Assembly (NCBI GenBank): GCA_965197405.1
Contig: OZ240206.1
Coordinates: forward strand, 1,178,001 to 1,242,000
Length of the DNA stretch: 64,000 nucleotides
Origin: G965197405 sp965197405
Lineage (GTDB): Bacteria > Chloroflexota > Dehalococcoidia > Lucifugimonadales > JAGWBF01
Reading direction: 5' to 3'
In this document: positions 25,395-34,025 of the stretch, in pieces
How positions within the stretch are numbered: the stretch's first letter is position 1
Layout of the letters: every line of letters begins with the position of its first letter
Notes under the pieces: model-generated
The model's database searches: none
What the model saw: only the letters and a program-made list of their open reading frames with translations
What the model was told of the DNA's origin: nothing
Position numbers and translations under genes: made by a program

Positions 25395-26838
25395 ACCCAC
25401 CGGATTCAAGGAATTCAGGCGTGAGACCCCCAAAAGACGCCCCGTACACATGCGTATAAGGGACTCGCGGGAGTTTTACGAGGAGTGGCCCGAGCAGGAC
25501 ATCAAGGCCCAGGGCGCTCGCTGCATGAACTGCGCCGTACCCTTCTGCCACACCGGCTGTCCCCTGGGAAACATCATCCCGGACTGGAACGACCTGGTGT
25601 ACAAGGGCCGCTGGAAGGAAGCCCTCAGTTCTCTTCACTCCACCAACAACTTCCCGGAGTTCACCGGCAGGATATGCCCCGCTCCCTGCGAGGTCTCCTG
25701 CGTCCTTGCTATCAACGAGGACCCGGTCACCATCGAGTACATCGAGAAGGCCATCGCCGACCGGGGTTTTCAGGAGGGTTGGATCAAGCCTGAGCCTCCC
25801 AAGGACCGTACCGGCCAGCGGGTAGCCGTAGTCGGGTCCGGTCCGGCGGGACTCGCCGCGGCCCAGCAGCTTAACCGTGCAGGCCACCGGGTCACCGTGT
25901 TCGAGAGAGCCAACTACATAGGCGGCCTGCTCAGCCTGGGCATTCCGGACTTCAAGCTGGACAAGGCCATCGTGCAGAGGCGCGTTGACCTCATGGCAGA
26001 GGAGGGGATCGAGTTCAAGACCGGCGCGCACGTGGGCGTGAACTTGCCCGTTGATGAAATTCGCCAGAACTTCGACGCCATTTGCCTCGCCGGCGGCTCC
26101 ACCCAGGCCCGCGAGCTGGACGTTCCGGGGCGGGATCTCAAGGGCATTCACCTGGCTATGGACTATCTGCCCCAGCAGAACAAGATTATCGCCGGCGAAC
26201 AGATAGACCCCGCCGAGAGAATTACCGCCGAGGGCAAGCGGGTCGTCATCCTGGGCGGCGGCGACACCGGCGCCGACTGCCTCGGGACCGCACACCGCCA
26301 GGGCGCTGAGCTGGTCTACCAGTTCGAGTTGCTGCCTGAGCCGCCTCCGGTCAGAGGGCCAAATAATCCCTGGCCCCAGTGGTCCATAGTTCTCAGGTCG
26401 TCCGCGGCCCATGAGGAAGGGGGCATCCGGGACTACAGCATCCTCACGAAGGGCTTCTCCGGGAGCAATGGGCATGTGGAAAAGCTCCATGCCGTACGGC
26501 TGGACTGGGGCCCGCCCGATGCCAGTGGACGTCCCACCATGAGCGAGATACCCGGCAGTGAATTCGAGATAGAGGCCAACCTGGTCTTGCTGGCCCTGGG
26601 CTTCCTCCACCCTGAGCACAAGGGAATGCTTCAGGACCTCCGTATCGAGTTGGATGCAAGGGGCAACGCCAAAGTGGACGGGAACAGGATGACCAGCGTG
26701 TCAGGCATCTTCGCCGCCGGAGACATGGCCCGGGGGCAGTCCCTTGTAGTCTGGGCAATCGCCGAAGGACGCGAGGCGGCCCACCACATAGACAAGTACC
26801 TGATGGGCAGTACCAACCTGCCCAGGTCCCTCAGATAG
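25387..26838 (+). CDS. gltD: Glutamate synthase, small (beta) subunit
   Basis: The protein has 483 residues. The N-terminus has two Cys clusters, CMNCAVPFCHTGCPLGN and CPAPCEVSC, for 4Fe-4S centres; then the FAD motif VVGSGPAGLAAAQQL and the NADPH motif VILGGGDTGADC; the C-terminus has GIFAAGDMARGQSLVVWA. It oxidises NADPH and passes electrons to GltB. The 8-base overlap with gltB indicates translational coupling. Confidence 0.96.
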   Translation: MGKPTGFKEFRRETPKRRPVHMRIRDSREFYEEWPEQDIKAQGARCMNCAVPFCHTGCPLGNIIPDWNDLVYKGRWKEALSSLHSTNNFPEFTGRICPAPCEVSCVLAINEDPVTIEYIEKAIADRGFQEGWIKPEPPKDRTGQRVAVVGSGPAGLAAAQQLNRAGHRVTVFERANYIGGLLSLGIPDFKLDKAIVQRRVDLMAEEGIEFKTGAHVGVNLPVDEIRQNFDAICLAGGSTQARELDVPGRDLKGIHLAMDYLPQQNKIIAGEQIDPAERITAEGKRVVILGGGDTGADCLGTAHRQGAELVYQFELLPEPPPVRGPNNPWPQWSIVLRSSAAHEEGGIRDYSILTKGFSGSNGHVEKLHAVRLDWGPPDASGRPTMSEIPGSEFEIEANLVLLALGFLHPEHKGMLQDLRIELDARGNAKVDGNRMTSVSGIFAAGDMARGQSLVVWAIAEGREAAHHIDKYLMGSTNLPRSLR

Positions 26839-26948
26839 CCGGAAGCCCAGACATTATCTTGCGGCGACGTGGGGAGGTCTCCCGCTACACCCGGGAAGAT
26901 CACTTACGCTCTATTGATACTGCTTTCCAAGGTGTTGCCTTAGGGCCT

Positions 26949-27420
26949 CCTCTCCCTTGACGGGAGAGGATTGAGGTGAGGGTGATGAATGTTACGTCAA
27001 GAGCACGACGCCTGAGAAAACAAGCAACTGACTCAGAAAGAGCTTTATGGAGGCTTCTTCGCAATCGCGAACTTGCAGGTTACAGGTTTCGCAGACAGAC
27101 TCCCATAGGCCAGTACATTGTCGATTTTGTATGCTGTGAGAAAAAGTTGGTCGTTGAAATAGATGGCAGACATCATCAAGACCAATCTCAGTACGATAAT
27201 GAACGCACAAGCTGGCTGGAATGCGGAGGATTCCGAGTGGTAAGGTTCTGGAACAATCAGGTCTTGGAAGAAAGGGACTCGGTACTGGAGGCTATTCTTG
27301 TTGCACTGGAAAGGGAGCCACCCCCACCTTATCCCTGTCAGTCATTGATGGTAAAGGGGTAGGGTGAAGATGTCGGAACAACTCCCCCTCATCCTAACCT
27401 TCTCCCACCAGGGGAGAAGG
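26949..27420. mobile_element. Family C palindromic element carrying a DUF559 nuclease gene
   Basis: The left arm (26949-26984) is a palindrome, CCTCTCCC-TTGAC-GGGAGAGG, followed by ATTGAGGTGAGGGTG. The right arm (27384-27420) is its inverted counterpart: CCCCCTCATCCTAA then CCTTCTCCC-ACCAG-GGGAGAAGG. Between them is only the DUF559 gene. The arms occur without the gene at 13799-13914 and 57279-57372. The arrangement suggests a mobile unit in which the nuclease acts on the palindromes, with short non-autonomous derivatives. Mobility is inferred; I see no target-site duplication. Confidence 0.55.
26985..27362 (+). CDS. DUF559 (Vsr-like fold) endonuclease domain protein
   Basis: The start is ATG 26985 (125 residues); the ribosome binding site GAGGTGAGGG is the tail of the left inverted repeat. 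GTG 26976 is also in frame. DUF559 features are clear: RARRLRKQATDSERALWRLL, RNRELAGYRFRRQTPIGQYI, VDFVCCEKKLVVEIDG (with the D...E-x-D metal-binding residues of the PD-(D/E)XK/Vsr-like fold) and FRVVRFWNNQVL. The gene is A+T-richer than gltD. The C-terminus PPPPYPC runs into repeat-like sequence. DUF559 proteins are uncharacterised single-domain nucleases, often near such repeats. Confidence 0.85.
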   Translation: MNVTSRARRLRKQATDSERALWRLLRNRELAGYRFRRQTPIGQYIVDFVCCEKKLVVEIDGRHHQDQSQYDNERTSWLECGGFRVVRFWNNQVLEERDSVLEAILVALEREPPPPYPCQSLMVKG

Positions 27421-27437
27421 CACTTTGGATACGTCCT

Positions 27438-27644
27438 CTAAAGTTCAATGCCCTTCTTTTGAAATACGCTGTTGAGCGTACCCACTTCCTCCAGGGCATT
27501 CAGATAGACTTCGAGGGCTTCTGATAGATTATCTAATGCTTCTTCTATGGTATCACCGCAGCTAGCAACTTCTAGCTCGGAGCAAACAGCACTATATTGG
27601 TCACCATCCTGTTCTACATAGCCGGTAAGTACGCATGTTGCCAT
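27438..27644 (-). CDS. HicB-like antitoxin-type protein (orphan)
   Basis: The 68-residue protein has the HicB partial RNase H-like fold: LTGYVEQDGDQYSAVCSELE, ASCGDTIEEALDNLSEALEVYLN. AGGAGGTAGAAATC precedes the ATG. No HicA-type double-stranded RNA-binding toxin gene is seen on either side, and the C-terminal DNA-binding domain of longer HicB proteins is absent. It may be an orphan regulator or a remnant of a toxin-antitoxin pair. Confidence 0.7.
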   Translation of the reverse strand: MATCVLTGYVEQDGDQYSAVCSELEVASCGDTIEEALDNLSEALEVYLNALEEVGTLNSVFQKKGIEL

Positions 27645-27720
27645 GATTTCTACCTCCTGCTTCTAACAGAGTCTTTGTCTATCTCACAATTTGTTGCCAC
27701 ACAATCTTCCATCGTCCCTA

Positions 27721-27803
27721 TGACCGAATCCGGCACCCTCAATATCAGCACATCGGCGGACATCCGCGCGGCTGCCGAGGCCGTTCTGCGGGTCATGGGT
27801 TAG
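27721..27803 (+). pseudogene. Possible 3' fragment of an unknown gene
   Basis: A short open frame reading MTESGTLNISTSADIRAAAE... and ending AVLRVMG at TAG has the composition and helical ending of a real C-terminus, but has no upstream gene body. Upstream sequence is A+T-rich and unrelated. It could be chance. The rest of 27645-27874 shows no feature. Confidence 0.2.
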
Positions 27804-27874
27804 AGATGCGGTTTCCTCGACATCCCGGTTCTCATTTGGAATGACGGGGTCGGCAATTGGTGGCGTTCTGAAGT

Positions 27875-28963
27875 TTATACCGGCTGTGTCTTGCCTTCGA
27901 AAGGGAAATATCTCTGATCGTCAGCTTCTCCTATCATATTGACTGGGATAATCTTGTAGGAGTAGGTCTTCCCCGGTTCCAGTCTGGTGTGCGTGAATTC
28001 CGGTTTCTGCGTTCTTGTTAGGAACTTTGCTCCTTCCCAGAACCCTCCGTCATACCATACATTGTAACCGCTAATCTCCGACTTCCCGTTGTCCCGGTCC
28101 TTCCAAATCATAGAGATGCTGTTCCTTGTCGCTGTGGTGTCTATTACCGATTGGATCAGGCTGGGTCTTCCGATGTACAGACGGGTGTGTGGCAGTTCCT
28201 TTTGTAGTTCTACAAATAGCTGTTCGGCTTCTTTCAATGCTTGGTTGAGCCAGGCAACTGCTTCGTCTGTCTTGACAGCTTCGAGCACTCCGGTTCTTTT
28301 GATAAGCTGATTGGAAACCTGCTTTGCCCAGTCTTCGAGATTCTTTAGCGTTGAGGCATTGGCTTCCATCCGCCGTTCCGCTTCCTGCATAGTTGCGTTC
28401 GCGTACTTCATATCTTTCTCTTTCCGGCTGTTACGGTTGCTAGTGATCAAAGCGGCTACTCCGAGTATGGTGAGTCCCGCGACGACGCCGATGCCGCTGA
28501 GCGCGAATGGGGCTGCGGCCATTCCGAGACCGCCTGCTGCAACAGCGCCACCGCCAAACCATGCGGCGGTCGCGCTTGTGGCTGCTGCCCCTGATAGTCC
28601 ACCTATAGCGGCTCCGGTGGATGCCGTTCCGAATGTTCCTACTAACATCCAGGCGGCAGCAGGGGCTCCAATGACTCCTGCTATGCCTGTGATGCTTCCG
28701 GCTGCCCCGACGCCGGCGTTGTTGGCAGATTTGACTCCATGATTTTCGTAACCTGCGGCGCTCTTGTACCAACCGGCTTTTATATTGCCGTCCTGGTCCA
28801 CCTTGAGTGCACCTGACGCAATTAGGGTTTTCTTTGCATCTTCGCAGGCCTCAGCCAGGTTTTGGAAGGCGGCATAGGCAATCGCCCTTTTTTCCACGTA
28901 TTGCTCGGCAGCGGTCTGATGGTCCTTGCAGAGTTTGGCGTGGACAGTTTTTGCGTCGGGCAT
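27875..28963 (-). CDS. Gly/Ala-rich membrane-insertion protein with C-terminal Fn3 domain
   Basis: I start at ATG 28963 (362 residues), preceded by GAGGAGGAAGTAGC; the open frame extends upstream but without a site. Residues 1-80 are helical and soluble. Residues ~82-172 are a hydrophobic Gly/Ala-rich stretch (GVGAAGSITGIAGVIGAPAA, GGGAVAAGGLGMAAAP, then GIGVVAGLTILGVAALI), resembling glycine-zipper hairpins that enter membranes. A coiled coil follows (~175-255) and then a fibronectin type III-like domain (YNVWYDG, YSYKIIPVN). No signal peptide. The gene is A+T-rich compared with its surroundings. No named family is recognised. Confidence 0.6.
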   Translation of the reverse strand: MPDAKTVHAKLCKDHQTAAEQYVEKRAIAYAAFQNLAEACEDAKKTLIASGALKVDQDGNIKAGWYKSAAGYENHGVKSANNAGVGAAGSITGIAGVIGAPAAAWMLVGTFGTASTGAAIGGLSGAAATSATAAWFGGGAVAAGGLGMAAAPFALSGIGVVAGLTILGVAALITSNRNSRKEKDMKYANATMQEAERRMEANASTLKNLEDWAKQVSNQLIKRTGVLEAVKTDEAVAWLNQALKEAEQLFVELQKELPHTRLYIGRPSLIQSVIDTTATRNSISMIWKDRDNGKSEISGYNVWYDGGFWEGAKFLTRTQKPEFTHTRLEPGKTYSYKIIPVNMIGEADDQRYFPFEGKTQPV

Positions 28964-29102
28964 GCTACTTCCTCCTCTAAAATCTACCGACCCCATTCTA
29001 CCACACCCCCATTGATGTAGTTTGCTAATGGGTAGACCCGATGTTGACATAGGGTGGCGTTGCACTCAAAATGGTGCTGATGTTTGAAATAGAGGGGGCG
29101 AC

Positions 29103-30524
29103 ATGGACAGAGGGGACATACCTTTCCTTTCGGCTACCGAGCTTTCCCGGCTCATCGAGGCGAAGGAGGTCTCGCCCGTTGAGGCAACGGAGGCCTACCT
29201 GGAGCGCATAGGCCGGGTGGACGGCAGCCTGAACTCCTACATCACCGTCTGCGGGGATGAGGCCCTTCAGGCCGCGCGGGAGGCGGAACAGGCCATTGTA
29301 CAGGGTGACTACCGAGGCCCCATGCACGGGATTCCCACCGCCGTCAAGGACCAGTTCTACACCAGGGGCATCCGCACCACCGCCGGCTCCACCATCCTGT
29401 GGGACTTCGTTCCCGACGAGGACGCGACGGTGGTGGCAAGGCTGAAAAGCGCGGGCGCCGTTTTGCTGGGCAAGCTGAACCTGAGCGAGTTCGCCCTTGG
29501 GGACAGCTTCCACCATCCGGGGGGCACCCCCCGCAACCCCTGGGACCTAGACCGGAACCCGGGTATTTCCAGCAGTGGCTCAGCAGCGGCGACGGCGGCC
29601 TTCCTGTGCTCCACGTCCCTTGGCGAGGACACCGGAGGCTCCACGAGGATTCCCGCCGCCTGGAGCGGCGTCGTAGGGTTGCGGCCAAGCTGGGGGATGG
29701 TAAGCCGCTATGGCGTGTTCGGCGTGTCGTGGTCCCAGGACACCGTTGGCCCCATATCCCGCACCGTGGAGGACTGCGCGATCACCCAGCAGGCCATAGC
29801 CGGTCACGACCCCAGGGACCCCTATACCTGGGATGCCCCCGTGCCCGACTATAGGGCGGCCCTGGACGGCGATATACGGAGCATCCGGGTTGGAGTGATA
29901 AGAGAGAAGGTCTACGCCGACGAGTTGGACCCGGAGATTAAAGACGCCGTGATTAAAGCCACCGGCGTCCTCGGCGAGCTGGGAGCATCGGTGGAGGAAG
30001 TCTCACTCCCCCTCATAGAGAAGGCCGGGGCCTTCTCCAAGTGCCTGACGGACATGGAGGGCGCTTCAGTACACTACGACAGATTGAAGGACCCGGACCA
30101 GATAAGGCAGTACGACCACAACTCCAGGGTGCGACTCCTCACGGCCATCCTGACGCCCGCCCAGGTGTACTACAAGGCCCAGAAGCTGCGGTCGCTGCTC
30201 CGGCAGCAGGTCCTTGAGCTTCTGCGGTCGGTGGACGTGCTGGTGCTCCCCACCTCCCCCGTACCATCCCCCAGGATACCGGACGGACCCGGCGTCAAGA
30301 GCAAGGAGGACGCGGCGGGGCGCATCTTCGGTGTCAGGAACTACACCGGTCCCTTCAACCTGGCCAACGCACCCGCCATCTCCATTCCCTGCGGGTTCAC
30401 CCGGGAGGACCTTCCCATAGGCCTCCAGATAGCGGGCCGCCCCGGTGAGGATGAGACTGTGATGAAGGTGGCCCACGCCTATGAGCAAGCCAACCAGTGG
30501 CATACCAGGCGGCCTCCCATCTAG
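29103..30524 (+). CDS. Amidase signature family hydrolase
   Basis: The protein has 473 residues and the Ser-cisSer-Lys triad of amidase-signature enzymes: Lys in GIPTAVKDQF, the Ser-rich loop GISSSGSAAA, and the nucleophile Ser in GEDTGGSTRIPA. The group includes GatA, allophanate hydrolases and aryl amidases. No gatB or gatC is next to it, so a free-standing amidase is more likely than the tRNA amidotransferase. It lies directly after the Fn3 protein gene but on the opposite strand. Confidence 0.88.
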   Translation: MDRGDIPFLSATELSRLIEAKEVSPVEATEAYLERIGRVDGSLNSYITVCGDEALQAAREAEQAIVQGDYRGPMHGIPTAVKDQFYTRGIRTTAGSTILWDFVPDEDATVVARLKSAGAVLLGKLNLSEFALGDSFHHPGGTPRNPWDLDRNPGISSSGSAAATAAFLCSTSLGEDTGGSTRIPAAWSGVVGLRPSWGMVSRYGVFGVSWSQDTVGPISRTVEDCAITQQAIAGHDPRDPYTWDAPVPDYRAALDGDIRSIRVGVIREKVYADELDPEIKDAVIKATGVLGELGASVEEVSLPLIEKAGAFSKCLTDMEGASVHYDRLKDPDQIRQYDHNSRVRLLTAILTPAQVYYKAQKLRSLLRQQVLELLRSVDVLVLPTSPVPSPRIPDGPGVKSKEDAAGRIFGVRNYTGPFNLANAPAISIPCGFTREDLPIGLQIAGRPGEDETVMKVAHAYEQANQWHTRRPPI

Positions 30525-30651
30525 CCATTCCTGAGAGGGTCTCTGTGGCTAGCGGTCAGTGGCCGGTGGTCAGGGGCCCTCCCGACTCCGTATGCACCGC
30601 TTGTTCAGATGTTCCCTAACAAGGTATGGGCACACTTCCTCGCCCGTCGAG

Positions 30652-30930
30652 ACGCGTGATGCACATTAAACAAGTATTCGTGTCCGGCCCATAGGCTCTT
30701 TGGTAGACTTGAGTTAGCTCACGGGCCTGATTTCCACCTTGTAAAACTCAATTTGCATCACGCGTTCATGGGAGAGGGGGCATGGACTCCCGCTTTCGCG
30801 GGAGAGCCACTGACCGCCGGCCACGGGTTAAGGGCGCGGGACTTATTTAGAGTATCCTTAATGGGTATCCCAATACGTAGGGGCAACCCTTGTAGTTGCC
30901 CCTACAAACGCATGATGCACATTAAACAAG
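30652..30930. repeat. Nested direct and inverted repeats (intergenic)
   Basis: GATGCACATTAAACAAG occurs at 30658-30674 and again, direct, at 30914-30930. ACGCGTGATGCA at 30652-30663 has a perfect inverted copy TGCATCACGCGT at 30754-30765. Inside are the family B hairpin CTCCCGCTTTCGCGGGAG (30786-30804) and a hairpin GTAGGGGCAAC/GTTGCCCCTAC (30878-30906). The region 30525-30978 has no gene. It looks like several small elements inserted into one another. Confidence 0.65.
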
Positions 30931-30978
30931 CAGCGGGGCCGGACGCCAAGGGCAATAGCTATTGCAGTTCAGGGCAGT

Positions 30979-32139
30979 TCACGCCAGCCCCTGCACCGCC
31001 TCCACGACCTTGCTGACCTCCTCCTCGGTGTTGAAGAAGTGCAGGGACACCCGGATGCCGGGAGGGTAAGCCACCGAGCGGGCCACTATCCGGTGACGGT
31101 CCCACAGGCTGGCGGCGACGACTTGGGGGTCCATCCCATCAATGCTGAAGGAGACCAGGCCGGAGGAGGTCTGCCTATCCTGGGGTGAGAGGACCTTGAC
31201 GCCCGGTATCTCCCGCAATGCCTGCTTCAGGGATGTGGCGAGGTCCAGGTTGCGGCCCTCAATCTCCGCCACCCCGATTTCCTGGATGAACCGGATGGAT
31301 TCCAGCATACCCGCCCGCAGGGGGGCGCTGGACGAGGTGATGAGGAACTTGTCGATGGAATCGGTGTTCGCCTCGAAGCGGTAGGGTTCCTCATAGGTGA
31401 GAGATGCCCTGCCGGCCACCTTCACCGGCTCCAGCCGGGGAATCATATCTTTGCGGACGTACAGCGCCCCCGTCCCCTCGTATCCCAGCAGCCACTTCTG
31501 TCCAGGGATGGAGTAGAAGTCGCAGTCTATATCCTTCATGTCCAGGGAGATGTGGCCCGCCGTCTGCGCCCCGTCCAGGAGCATCAGGATGCCCCGGTCC
31601 CTGGTCAGCTTGCGTATCTCCTTCACCGGCATCCGCAGGCCGCAGGAGTACTCGATGTGACTGAGAAAGACCAGCCGCGTGCGCTCCGTGAGGGCAGCCT
31701 CTATCTTGCCGAGGATGCCGTCCTGGGCCTCGTCCGTCGCGATGGGGAGCACTTTGACCACCACGCCGTGGCGTCGCTGCTGGTAGTAGCTGGGCACCAG
31801 GACAGAGCTATGCTCCAGGTCACAGGTGATAATCTCGTCCCCCTCGCGCCAGGGAAGCCCGTTGACGACGATGTTCAGCCCCTCCGTGGTGTTCTCCGTC
31901 AAGCACACCTCTTCGGTCGAGGCGTTGATGAGGCGCGCCACGGCCTCGCGCAGCCCGACCTGGACCACGCGCCCGCTTTCGAGGACTTCGGGAGTCGTGG
32001 GTCCCTGCTCCATCTCGTAGTCCAGGTGTTCTCTGACGGCCTTTGCCACCGAGAGGGGGGAGGGACCCGACCACCCAGTGTTCGTGTAGACCATCCTCTG
32101 GCAGACGGGGATTTGCTCCCTCAAGCGTGCAACATCCAT
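30979..32139 (-). CDS. Class V aminotransferase / cysteine desulfurase-like PLP enzyme
   Basis: The protein has 386 residues of fold type I. LTENTTEGLNIVVNGL, DLEHSSVLVPSYY, LLDGAQTAGHI with the PLP-binding Asp, and the Schiff-base Lys in PGQKWLLGYEGTGAL follow the class V order. The catalytic Cys loop of true NifS/IscS desulfurases is not evident, so an isopenicillin-N-epimerase-like or other aminotransferase role fits better. The substrate is unknown. Confidence 0.85.
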   Translation of the reverse strand: MDVARLREQIPVCQRMVYTNTGWSGPSPLSVAKAVREHLDYEMEQGPTTPEVLESGRVVQVGLREAVARLINASTEEVCLTENTTEGLNIVVNGLPWREGDEIITCDLEHSSVLVPSYYQQRRHGVVVKVLPIATDEAQDGILGKIEAALTERTRLVFLSHIEYSCGLRMPVKEIRKLTRDRGILMLLDGAQTAGHISLDMKDIDCDFYSIPGQKWLLGYEGTGALYVRKDMIPRLEPVKVAGRASLTYEEPYRFEANTDSIDKFLITSSSAPLRAGMLESIRFIQEIGVAEIEGRNLDLATSLKQALREIPGVKVLSPQDRQTSSGLVSFSIDGMDPQVVAASLWDRHRIVARSVAYPPGIRVSLHFFNTEEEVSKVVEAVQGLA

Positions 32140-32185
32140 AACGGTGGTACACCCCCTAGCTAGAATGTGAAGTATTACGGGTGGA

Positions 32186-33097
32186 CTATCCCTTCCTGAC
32201 GAATTTCACCACCCGCCGGCCCCTGCCCCACTCTCCCGGCTGCACGACGTACAGGTCGTGATGGGAGTCGGCCCATATTCCGTGGCACGACGAGTGTATT
32301 TGCGAGCCCCACTGGGCCAGGCGCTCCCCGTCCAGGGTCAGGACGCTCACCAGACCGCCGTTGTGCTCCGGGATGTAGACCACGTTCTCGTCGTCCACGT
32401 AAAAGCAGGCAGGGCCGATCAGATGGGTCGGCCAGGTGGTGATGTACTCCCCCTCCTGGGTAAAGGCCTGGACGCGGTCGTTCTCCCTGTCGGCCACCAT
32501 GACGCGGCCGTCCTTGTCAATCCATACGCCGTGGGGGAGGTTGAACTGCCCCGGCCCGCTGCCGGGTTCGCCCCAAGAAAGGAGCAACTCGCCCTGGGGA
32601 GAAAACTTGTGGACCCGGCAGTTGGCGTAGCCGTCGGCCACGAAGATGTCCCCCGAGGGCGTTATGGCTATGCCTGCGGGCATATTGAAAGGCTCGCCCC
32701 CGTGGGTCACGTTCTTGTATGCGTTGGAGCTAAAGTCCGCGGGGTCTACACCGGTGTCGGAACGGTGGCCCTTCGTGCCTATGGTCATAAGAGGCTCCCC
32801 GCCGGGGGTGAGCTTCATCACCTGGCCGGCGTCCCGGTCTACCAGCCAGACGTTGTCCTCCCTGTCTATGAGAATAGCGTGGGCGAAGGTGATGAGTCCC
32901 TTGCCCCAGGAAGACAGGTAGTTGCCCTCGCGGTCGAAGATGACGATAGGATGCTCCGGCGACCTGTTGAAGACGAAGACCCTGTCCTGGGAATCAATGG
33001 CCACCGCCGCCGCAGGCATTTCCCAGCCTTCGGGAAGGCGGGCCCACTCCTCGTTCACCTCATACGTGTATTTGTCGCTGCCCACTGTTGTCGCCAT
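32186..33097 (-). CDS. NHL-repeat beta-propeller protein, PAL-like
   Basis: The protein has 303 residues with about six NHL blades; repeated units such as GIAITPSGDIFVADGYANCR and GVWIDKDGRVMVADRENDR mark the propeller. Its layout matches the peptidyl-alpha-hydroxyglycine alpha-amidating lyase (PAL)-like proteins of environmental bacteria. It is clearly paralogous to 46396-47274 (both start MAT-VG--YTYE and share PEGW near residue 20). No signal peptide is seen, although PAL proteins elsewhere are extracytoplasmic. AGGAGGCCAAAAC precedes the ATG. It lies between the aminotransferase and LLM genes, all on the minus strand. Confidence 0.82.
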   Translation of the reverse strand: MATTVGSDKYTYEVNEEWARLPEGWEMPAAAVAIDSQDRVFVFNRSPEHPIVIFDREGNYLSSWGKGLITFAHAILIDREDNVWLVDRDAGQVMKLTPGGEPLMTIGTKGHRSDTGVDPADFSSNAYKNVTHGGEPFNMPAGIAITPSGDIFVADGYANCRVHKFSPQGELLLSWGEPGSGPGQFNLPHGVWIDKDGRVMVADRENDRVQAFTQEGEYITTWPTHLIGPACFYVDDENVVYIPEHNGGLVSVLTLDGERLAQWGSQIHSSCHGIWADSHHDLYVVQPGEWGRGRRVVKFVRKG

Positions 33098-33176
33098 GTT
33101 TTGGCCTCCTCTTCGTTTAGGTCTTTTCGGCTCGATTTGCCTGTCGTGCGCTAAGAACGCCAGCCCTCAAGCCTGG

Positions 33177-34025
33177 TCAGGCAATGGCTTGTTGAGCGAT
33201 GCGCTCCAGCTGGGCCAGCGCTTCCTTTTCCGGCTCCGCATCCACCCTGACCACCGCTCCGTCAACCCCCGCATCCTCCAGGGCGCTCAACATGCCGAGG
33301 TCGGAGTCGTACATGGCATAGGCGAGCACCTCTATGGAGCCGGGGTCCCGCCCGGCCTTGGCGGCTAGCTCGTTGAGGGTGTCCCTGCCGCGCTTTACCT
33401 CCTCGGGGTCCGACCCGCTTGGAATCCAGCCGTTGCCGTATGCCACTGTCCGCTTGAACACGTTCCTGGCGTTGCCGCCGAGGTAGATGGGCGGATGGGG
33501 TTTCTGGACCGGCTTCGGGAAGGACCTGACCAGGGGAAAGTCATAGTATTCGCCGTGGTACTCGGCCTCGTCCCTGGTCCATAGCTCCTTCATCGCCTCG
33601 ATAGCCTCGCGGGTCTGGGTCCAGCGATGGGAGAAGTTGCCGCCCAGAATCTCCAGCTCTTCCTTATGCCAGCCCGCGCCGATGCCGAAGAGGAACCGGC
33701 CGCCGGAGAGGTAATCGAGGGTGGCAATCTCCTTGGCCGTGACCAGGGGGTTGCGCTCGGGGACCAGGATAATCCCCGTCCCCAGCCTCAGGTTCTTCGT
33801 CACGGCAGAGGCCCTTGCCAGCACGACGAAGGGGTCCACGAACCAGCTATAGGAATCGGGGATGATGCCATCGGGAGACCCGGGGAAGGGCGAGGTGGTT
33901 GCCACCGGCATGACGGGGTGCTCGCCGACCCAAAGGGAGTCGAAGCCCAACTTCTCGGCCCTCCTGGCCACCACCGCCACATCCACGGGATTGTGTGTGG
34001 GGAACATGAGAATTCCGATTTTCAT
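33177..34025 (-). CDS. LLM-class F420/FMN-dependent oxidoreductase
   Basis: The protein has 282 residues and a luciferase-like TIM barrel: SLWVGEHPVMP, LRLGTGIILVPERNP, LDYLSGGRFLFGIGAGWHKEE and PKPVQKPHPPIYLGGN are all typical of the F420-type LLM group. Such enzymes oxidise or reduce diverse small molecules; related groups are greatly expanded in SAR202 Chloroflexota. GAGGAGGCGACA precedes the ATG. It is the first gene of a likely minus-strand unit LLM-NHL-aminotransferase. Confidence 0.88.
   Translation of the reverse strand: MKIGILMFPTHNPVDVAVVARRAEKLGFDSLWVGEHPVMPVATTSPFPGSPDGIIPDSYSWFVDPFVVLARASAVTKNLRLGTGIILVPERNPLVTAKEIATLDYLSGGRFLFGIGAGWHKEELEILGGNFSHRWTQTREAIEAMKELWTRDEAEYHGEYYDFPLVRSFPKPVQKPHPPIYLGGNARNVFKRTVAYGNGWIPSGSDPEEVKRGRDTLNELAAKAGRDPGSIEVLAYAMYDSDLGMLSALEDAGVDGAVVRVDAEPEKEALAQLERIAQQAIA

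Noticed and set aside
27438..27644. Complete HicAB toxin-antitoxin system
   Set aside because: Only a HicB-like frame is visible. Neither side has a HicA-type gene, even among short frames.
29103..30524. GatA subunit of the Asp/Glu-tRNA amidotransferase
   Set aside because: No gatB or gatC is adjacent, and the sequence is equally like free-standing amidases; the narrower name is not justified.
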